From contig RSEF01000001.1 in assembly GCA_003993805.1 (NCBI GenBank), positions 63,298,550 to 63,362,549 of the forward strand: a stretch of DNA of 64,000 bases, given 5' to 3'. The stretch is from Himantopus leucocephalus (Eukaryota > Chordata > Aves > Charadriiformes > Recurvirostridae). The notes beneath the pieces were generated by a model that was not told the DNA's origin, did no database searches, and saw only the letters and a list, made by a program, of their open reading frames with translations. This document shows, one piece after another, positions 41,401 to 64,000 of this stretch; the stretch's first letter is position 1, and every line of letters begins with the position of its first letter. The position numbers and the translations under genes are program-made.

Positions 41401-44400
41401 GACTGAAGCATAGTGCCTGCAAGTAGAGTGGTGTCCTGAGCAAACAAATCATTATTCTAATGCAGCAGATGTATACTGACGGAGTACATTCTTTACCTCA
41501 ATTCATAGTCTCCGGGGGATCTGTTTAGAAAAACATATTTTAAAGCTGTTGAACAGCACCTGTTTGTCTATTTGGAACACATATAGGGAATTTTCTATGT
41601 CAAATACTGATAGAAGCTAGAAATTTCATTGGTGTCTGGAGCATGATGACTGTTTTAATGCCAGTGTCTGAAACTTCTGTAATAGGCGAGATCAATGTGG
41701 TTATTCTGATTTGCAAAGCTGAACCTGCTCAACTAAGAGGAAGGTAGGAGAGGGAATAGACAGCGCATTGCTAATGAATGTACTCCATCTCCTTTCTCAT
41801 CCAGTTTCTCCACATACTAGTGTAGGGCTCCTAACAGTTCACTGAACAAAACTCTTAAAAATCATTGTGCAGTGATTAAACCCTCGTCAGCCTTGATGGA
41901 TTAGTCTGCAAAGGAGCCTGTGCAGGCAGCACCTTGCTCGTATTCACTTGGGAGTTAGGTAGTCTCTGGGTTTGGTGTTTAAAAGAAAAAATTCTGAAGT
42001 GTACTAACTAGATGATTTTTATTTGCCTTGTTACATTAAGGGAGGAAAGAGTATTAGCTATTATAAGACGTACCACTTGCTGTTGTAGATCTTCACATGC
42101 ACCTCAGGCCCAGTTGTCATTTTCACAAGAAACAATCCTCTAGATCTGCTTCTATAGAACATGACCTTCAAGTATTTTATTTGTAATTCTTAGATGTTTA
42201 CGTGTTTCTTAAGTTTCCTAGCTAGTAGAACACTTCTGTTTATACTTTCTTGGTCTCAAGTCTTCTTTCTCAGCTTGCTTCTTAGAATTGGTCTGCTATG
42301 CTGTACTGTATATTGTGCTGTCCCAAAGTGCATCTTTATTTTCTATACAATATTCTGTGTGTGTTTACCAATTCAGGGGTATTTGATTGACAGGGCTGCT
42401 CAGATTATGTAGAGGCACAGATGTCTCTTTCAAGTTGCATGTAAAGGTCAAGTTCTGTTTCCACTAAACCCAAAAGAATAGAGCCTGTGGTTTCACTAGT
42501 TTGTTTCCAAGATTTGTCCAAATTTCTGATGCAAAGGGCAACATTAAGTTTGGATACTAATTGTGGAGGATGTTTGTTTTGGTGGTGTTTGTATACAAAT
42601 GGCAAGAAAAGATGTACATAGTTTCTGATTTTCTTAAGAAATGTTTTAGATGCCCTGAATTGCTTGAGATTTCTAAATGCAGCTCTCAAAATCTGTGTCT
42701 TGAAATGTGGTTTTCAATAGAACAAGGAGCTAAAAAAGAGTCTGTTGCCCGCTTGTTTTTTAGTAGTTACCACACCCTTTTTGCTTCATTCCTGTAAACC
42801 AGAGCAGGAGCTCTCGGGCCGTCACTTCTGTAGTGGTTCAGCCCTTGCTGTCAGTCTCCCTGCAGTTCATTGTTTTAGTATCATGAGCAGCCTGAGCTTT
42901 TGCAGGCCGTATACCAGTTTTTCTTTCCTGTCAGAACATCATAAACATTTGTGTAACCTAAAATTACAGCCTAACTTGGTTTTTCTGTTTTGCTATCTCC
43001 AGATTCAGTTAAGGAATGCTAGAGAAAGAGGTATGGGCTCTAGTCCAAAAATGGCTTGGAGAAATAAATATTTTGCATTTGACCCAGTAGGATATATTTC
43101 ATTTTTTTAAATGAAACTTACTTTTCTCCTTGTGACTGTCCTCAAACTTCAGATAATGCAAAGTTGAATCTTGGCACTGCAGTGTTCCTGCCAACTCAAG
43201 TGATTTTTCTCCTTTTTTACATCTTGAAGCTCTATTGTTGAGAGCTGTCTTGGATATGCTATGTTTGTCCTTCAAAAAGAAAAAGAAAGAAATCAAATGT
43301 ACTTGATGATAGGTTATTAGCATTTTGAAACTTCTCTATAATGCCTTCCTTAAATGATAATGCAAAAACAGGCTCTCAGTCTCTGTTCTGGTGTTCCCCT
43401 GGAGTGTTTTTGATCCTACTGAAACCAGCATGTAGATTAAAGCACCACAGTGAACATACTTGATTAGGTTTTTATGCCAGTGGGGGTGTTCCGAGTAGCA
43501 GTGTGTCAAGTGCCTGGGGCTCCTGCTGTGTTAAAGCCCTGAGGGAAGGACATTGGTTGTAAGATTATGTTGAGGTCAAAAGAGAAGTTTGAGGGACTGC
43601 GGAACTGAAAATACTGCATGATTGAAGCACGCACACGCATTTAAGACTAATTCTTGCTTTAGGTCAACCCTCTAACTTGGTCAGCCAGCCAGTTGCCTGA
43701 GTTGAGCTACAGGCTTTCGCTGCGATGCTAGGGGAGCAGTATGGTAACGGAAACCTAGAGGGCCAGACTGCTCAGTTCTGCCAGATGCTCGGTGGTTTGG
43801 AGTGGGTGGTACCATTCTAGCTATGGTTAGGCTTTTAGCCTTAATGAGTCAGCTATAGGCAGGGGACTGCAAGCCAAGCCTTTGCCTTTCAGCTACGCTT
43901 CCTCTTAGCTGGAGAGATGATGTCACCATTGTGTGAATGCTATATTACTTCTCCTTTTATGGAGATGAACAAGCTTGAAACTGGAGTCACTCATGCAGAG
44001 GAAGTGGGTGATAAAGGCCTGCTAGGGTGTTCTCTAACTGAGATGTGGAGCTTAAATTGCGCGTTCTCTTCTAGCCTTCCCAACCTTTTTCTTCTCCTAT
44101 CCCAAAACACCTAAAAACAAAATTCAAGAGTTTGGAGGTCTATTAATTTATTAATTATGCCAATATATTTAAACAGAGCGGTTCAGCATTCATTCAGATT
44201 CGTTGTTTTGCAGTAGAATATTTGGCTGAGGACTTTTTATCTACAAGATGTCTCTCTTGTGAAAACAAATTTTGGTTTAATTAAGTTTTTAATGTATGCT
44301 GAAGGTCCTGGAAGCAGTCTAAAATGCGGTCTTTTATTTTTGGACTGAAGAAAGTCAAGAATGACTTAGATATTATGGTTTTTTTATATCGTAAAACTAA

Positions 44401-44999
44401 TCTACTGATCTTATTATACCATACTGCTATATAGCTTAAATTTGAAGGATGTTTTGCTTCCTGAATTTCTGGATGCTTGAGGCTGCTGCTTCTTATGATC
44501 ACTTGATTACTATGGTGATGAGAGCTAAAGAAGAGCCTAGATAAAAAGCATTCCTTTCCAGCTGGTCTGAAACACAGAACTGTTGCTATAATTAACTAAT
44601 GAGTTGTTATTCTGGATTGTTTTTAATAAGTGACTCTGTTTAGGATTGAAAAGCAGATGCAGATTTCTTTTAATCAGGCGTTTCTTGATTGTGTTATTAT
44701 AAGCAACTGAGTTTATGGTACCCAGCACATTCTCTTTTGCTGAGTAGGTTGCTTGCACAACTGACAATGGAGTAAAGGCAAGTGCTGACTGAAGTTGTGC
44801 AGTACGCCCATGTTGAATGAGCCTTTAAAAAAAAAAAAAAAAANAAAAAAAAAAAAGAGGGGTGGAGGTGGCCTCTTGTCTGGGCAGCTGAATTCTGATT
44901 CGTGATGGCACAAGTCAGTATTGTATGGAGAATGAATATTGGCATTTAAAGCAGTTCTTAGTTGGAAGTATATCTAAGAGTTATGCTTTTGTATGCGTT

Positions 45000-45250
45000 A
45001 GCTCTTTGGCCCTTTGGTCGGCTCCAGTTTCCTGTTGCTCAACACATTATTCGAGTTGTCTGTCTGTACACAATTAGAAGAATTCCAGCTATCCCAATGA
45101 CTGCTGCTTTGCAGTCCTGGGAAAGAATTTCCCCCGGATTGCAAACAGGAATGTTGCCTTTTATGGCAGTGTCTGCACGCTGCCGGTGACTTGCCTGCAC
45201 TCGCAGGTACGTTCCTGCTGGCTTAAAGCAGAGGTGACTAACGCAGCTGC
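45000..45250 (+). promoter_or_regulatory. Candidate intronic enhancer: TEAD, CArG and AP-1 motifs
   Basis: Within about 95 bp there is a TEAD-type ggaatg (45148-45153), a perfect CArG box ccttttatgg (45157-45166) only three bases further on, and an AP-1-like tgactaa (45235-45241). TEAD/YAP, SRF/MRTF and AP-1 commonly act together at genes for the contractile cytoskeleton, the functional class of MYH9. The block is also richer in GC than its surroundings. The motifs are seen; the enhancer role is inferred. Confidence 0.3.
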
Positions 45251-45803
45251 AGCAGGCCACCAGGAAATTATGTTGGGGGAGGAAAACATAGTGCTGAGAG
45301 GATTTTGAACACTGTCTGTGACTTTTCCTGCCTGAGTAGCTTTCAACACCTTGCTCTGTGTTCAGGCGTGGAAAAATCCTGTGCTTGCCCCTTTGGGACT
45401 TCCTCAGGTCACTCCAGGGTGCTTTTACTACCTTGCCTCATTGGAAGGAGGCTCAAAAAGAGCTTCTCAACTAAGTGCAACAAAACTTGTCATGATCAAG
45501 AAGTGTTTGGTGTCAGAGAGCTTCTGAGTATTACCTGATGTGGGTCATCTTTTTCTGTTGGGCAGCTGGTTTATCTGTCTGCTTATGAATGTTGGTTTTG
45601 GTTGTTTGTTTTTTTTTTTTTTTAATGCTGGATTAAGGATCCTCTCCTGGAGGAGAGGGAAGGGGAAGGCACGCGCTTTTCAAGTGCTTAGGGCTCTTTT
45701 GCCTATATGAGGAGCCCCAGCTCCAAATTCCAACACTAGAGTTGGCTAGTAGGAGTGAGGACTGCCTTCCTTAGAGTTATCCCCCCCCCCCCCCCCCCCC
45801 CCC

Positions 45804-45815
45804 NNNNNNNNNNNN
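45804..45815. other. Assembly gap (12 N) in a poly-C tract
   Basis: The gap is flanked on the left by T followed by a C run (45781-45803) and on the right by T plus a C run (45816-45830). The mirrored flanks suggest an unmerged overlap or a poly-C length error. Confidence 0.95.
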
Positions 45816-47313
45816 TCCCCCCCCCCCCCCGCCATTTGTCTTCTAAGAAGAGCCTCTGTAGTACCTGAATGCGAGTATAACCTTTTCTTGGACAAGTGGG
45901 CTGCTTGTTTATAGTCAAGCTGTCGAGAAAGTCAGATGTTATTTAGAAGCATAGTCTTTTCCTTTCACATAGCTTCTTTGTGATAGAGACTTGCACCCAG
46001 GTGTCGCACTACTAAAGAATACATTTCCTTAGGCAATCCATAAATGAGTCATTAGTTATTCCCCTGATCCACCCTCAAAGTGCCCAGTCACGCAGAGGGC
46101 TGGCGTATGCCTGCTGAGCCCTTGACCCACTGGGAACCTTGAACGGGTGGGGCTTCAGAGCTGGCTAACATCTACTCTTTGCCTGTCCCTCAGTGAAAAG
46201 GGTGCATATCTTAAAGGCAATGAATAAAATTCAGCACTTGAAAAAATGAATATGCAATGCTAGTAAAGCTGCAGTATATAGTTTTGAATGCTTAAGAATT
46301 TGCTGGGCCAAAACCATTTGAGTGATGATTTTCTTCTGCTTGCTTTCTTCCAGCCTTAGGGCTGATCAGCTCTTTCTGAGAACAGTATTAACAGGCATAA
46401 ACCAGATTATTTTCCTCTAAATTTTTGTGCTCATCTGCATACTATCAGTTTCCAGTAAAGAAGCTTAGGAGCAGGAGTTGCCAATTTGTAGCGTGTGAGC
46501 CTAATGTTTCCATTATTGGTTTAAGAATAATTTAAGAAAAGATAGGATCTCAAATTTGGTAGGTCTACCTGCTTTCCTTATACCATGAAAATGTGTCCAA
46601 AGGCTAGATATACTTCTGTCTTTATAAACGGAGTTTATAGGAGCTTTTTCTTGATGAATATGGCATTGATGACATTAGGACTGAAATGCTAACTTCACTT
46701 GCAGTAGCAGTGTTTAAGGGTATAGAAAGTAGTTTCAGATACTTGGACTCTCTCTGACTATAAAGCCATCCCTAATTACAGCTCAATCTCTTTAGCTTGC
46801 ACAAAATGACTTTGATGATGGTGACTCAATTATATTGTCTAAGTACTCTCTGATGGGGAGAATACTGAGCGCTCTTGGGTTCTCTAAGCTACTGGAGAAA
46901 GGAATAGAAACAGTAGCTAAAATGTGGAGACAGTCCCATCCATAAACGTACTGATGAAGGTTACCAATTGCTGAAGTAATTTTAGAGCAATCCAGTGAAT
47001 TTTATACTCTTATGGATGTTTGAGGCTTGCTTTCTCTCTCTTTAAGCTTCAGTCCAACACAAAATTGGGGCTAAGTGTGGAAAAAGGAAAGAATGACAGT
47101 AACTGGATGAAACCTAACTGCTGTCTTACTGAGGTTCTCAGACTGGATGATCTGATAGTCCTCTGGTCTTGACCTTAAGGGGGGCGGGGGGGTAAACAAA
47201 TCCAAAAATCAAACAAAACCAAAAAAGAACCCACACCCAAATGGATAACTTCCAAGCTAATGGGGATTTTTAGTTTGGTAGCACAGTCTGTTCTGTAAGT
47301 GCCCCAATAACTC

Positions 47314-47871
47314 TTGTGGACTGTCTGTGAAGGACTCGCAGTGCCCAAGTCTGTTCTGTGTCTGAACAGGTCTCGCTGCCCCTGTGATGACTACAAGCTA
47401 CTAAGGCTGTTGTGGTGTAGGCACGGGCACTCTCCAGTCTGCCTGGTGCTCCCAGGTGGTTCCTGGTGTCATGGGGGAGGAATGGGATGCAGACTGGAGG
47501 TGGGGGGGCACAGGGTGGAGGGATGAATGAAAGGTGAAACCAAGGCAGAAGCAGGGGAGTGTGTTCACACAGAAGTGGTGGGGGAGCAGTGGGATGAAGG
47601 CATGGTGGAAGGACTAGTCAGGAGTGCATATGAGGAAGTGGAATCATCGGTGGAAGCTGAAAGGAGGTTAAAGATGTGGGAGAAGATAGTGCTGGATAGG
47701 CTGGGTGAAGTAAGTTCTGTAACTGGAAAGATGTTATCCACAGCTGGGAATTCAACACAGGAATTACTATGTCTACTGGTATGTCAACATGAAAAAGAAA
47801 AGGTTTCTACTGTTACCAGCTGCTCCATTAATACAATAGGGGATGGTGTCACAAATAAATTAGCTGTATAG
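47314..47871 (+). other. Purine-rich open block in intron 3, not recognised
   Basis: Two consecutive open frames (47314-47526 and 47527-47871) lie in the same frame and are separated by one TGA, giving 184 sense codons with a single stop. The G-rich composition differs from the AT-rich intron around it. The second part is rich in Glu, Val and Lys. A possible acceptor (ctcccag, ending 47455) and a good donor (GTAAGT at 47710) bracket a potential 254-nt exon. I know no myosin exon or repeat with this sequence, so it may be a chance open frame or an old inserted sequence. Confidence 0.15.
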
Positions 47872-48433
47872 GACGTAGGCAGCTGCTCAGCATTGTAGTT
47901 TTCAAGTCCATTCTGTACAAAATAAGTAACAAAAATTTCTCACTGAGCTTCCAGTGTTTCTTTTGAGAGTGAAAGCCTCTGTTTGATGTGAGGTTTTGGC
48001 ACTTTGGGATTTGTAATAGTTACACTTCTCCCTCCCCCCTTCCATTTCTACTGCTCTGCTGATAACTTTCATAAGTCAGTATGGGCCCAGTATAACAGGG
48101 GGGAGAGGGCTGAAGAACAACAGATGTACATCAAACTATCACTGCGATAAAGAAGCATTCAGTGGGAGTTCTGTATTGTTTATAGAAAAAATTGTAATGC
48201 AAACAATATTCTTTCTGGATGAAGAAAACTAAATTGCGATGGTGCCATTATATTTTGGCAGACGGTGGGAGGTTGGCATCTATTGCCAGAAAAGGGGTTA
48301 CCTGGCCATATTTCTGAAGATACTTGGCAGAGTTTACTAGTTCCTTTTTTTTCTCTTTGGTGTCGATTTCATACTGCCACTGAAATTGAATTTTAGAGTC
48401 CTCGTCTAACTACTTTTTTAAATTTTATTCCAG

Positions 48434-48461
48434 ATCGAGAGGATCAGTCCATCCTTTGCAC
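48434..48461 (+). CDS. MYH9: MYH9 exon 4 (28-nt microexon, residues 164-173)
   Basis: Acceptor ttattccag, donor GTGAGT. The 28 nt encode DREDQSILCT, with split codons at both ends. They lead directly into the P-loop. The very short exon and its exact length are typical of vertebrate non-muscle myosin II genes. Confidence 0.96.
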
Positions 48462-55265
<6,804 letters not shown>

Positions 55266-55329
55266 GGCAAGTTCATCAGAATCAACTTTGATGTCAACGG
55301 CTACATTGTTGGAGCCAATATTGAGACCT
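55266..55329 (+). CDS. MYH9: MYH9 exon 7 (residues 236-257, motor core)
   Basis: 64 nt, acceptor cttag, encoding GKFIRINFDVNGYIVGANIE followed by T and the first base of the tyrosine codon 257. This is the strand-turn-strand after switch I in the transducer. The downstream donor is gtatcctttc, a minor-class (U12-type) consensus rather than GTRAGT; see the intron 7 entry. Confidence 0.97.
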
Positions 55330-56973
<1,644 letters not shown>

Positions 56974-57117
56974 CTGATCTGCTGCTGGAGCCTTACAACA
57001 AATATCGCTTCCTCTCCAATGGGCATGTCACGATCCCGGGTCAGCAAGACAAAGATATGTTTCAGGAGACCATGGAGGCAATGAAGATCATGGGCATCCC
57101 AGATGAGGAACAGATAG
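56974..57117 (+). CDS. MYH9: MYH9 exon 9 (residues 290-338)
   Basis: 144 nt, acceptor ccctaag, donor GTATGA, phase 1 at both ends. It encodes [36 protein letters not shown] and [11 protein letters not shown]. The [18 protein letters not shown] stretch distinguishes MYH9 from MYH10, where the corresponding part differs at several residues. An open frame through the donor continues briefly into the intron and is not real coding sequence. Confidence 0.97.

Positions 57118-64000
<6,883 letters not shown>

Overview
This is vertebrate nuclear DNA, almost certainly from a bird. Two degenerate LINE fragments have the CR1 3' end typical of birds (24204-24395 and 37621-37760). Other repeats are scarce, introns are moderate in size, and the one identifiable gene is split by canonical introns. 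The gene is MYH9, the heavy chain of non-muscle myosin IIA, on the + strand. The window holds its promoter, non-coding exon 1, and coding exons 2-13. These give codons 1-518 of a protein of about 1960 residues, and the gene runs off the right edge inside intron 13. No bacterial or phage gene, CRISPR array or operon is present.

Layout: 1-16.6 kb is upstream sequence with no gene I can recognise. It is GC-rich at first and more AT-rich later. It holds a possible regulatory element near 6.25 kb (CArG box, RUNX-like site, TATA-like site) and, at 15.37-16.20 kb, a G-poor tract whose minus strand has one reading frame with fewer stops than composition predicts. About 16.62-17.93 kb is a CpG island with GC boxes, CCAAT boxes and no TATA box, interrupted by an assembly gap. 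Exon 1 ends at 17396. Intron 1 (15.9 kb) leads to exon 2 (33258-33610), where translation starts at 33278. Exons 3-13 follow at 38.3, 48.4, 49.3, 54.5, 55.3, 55.9, 57.0, 59.4, 60.6, 61.8 and 63.7 kb. All exon joins keep frame, and the summed coding length is 1554 nt.

The encoded part covers the SH3-like N-terminal domain and most of the upper motor domain: the P-loop (residues 174-181), switch I (229-235), the TEDS-rule residue (D399), switch II (452-457) and the relay helix. The actin-binding cleft, converter, IQ motifs and rod lie beyond the window.

The most interesting observations are: intron 7, which has a minor-spliceosome (U12-type) donor and branch site; a possible decayed coding relic on the minus strand at 15.4-16.2 kb; two candidate SRF-type regulatory clusters; MYH10-like residues in exon 2; and a pattern of assembly gaps at homopolymers with matching sequence on both sides. 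I see no convincing evidence of a wholly new biological system.
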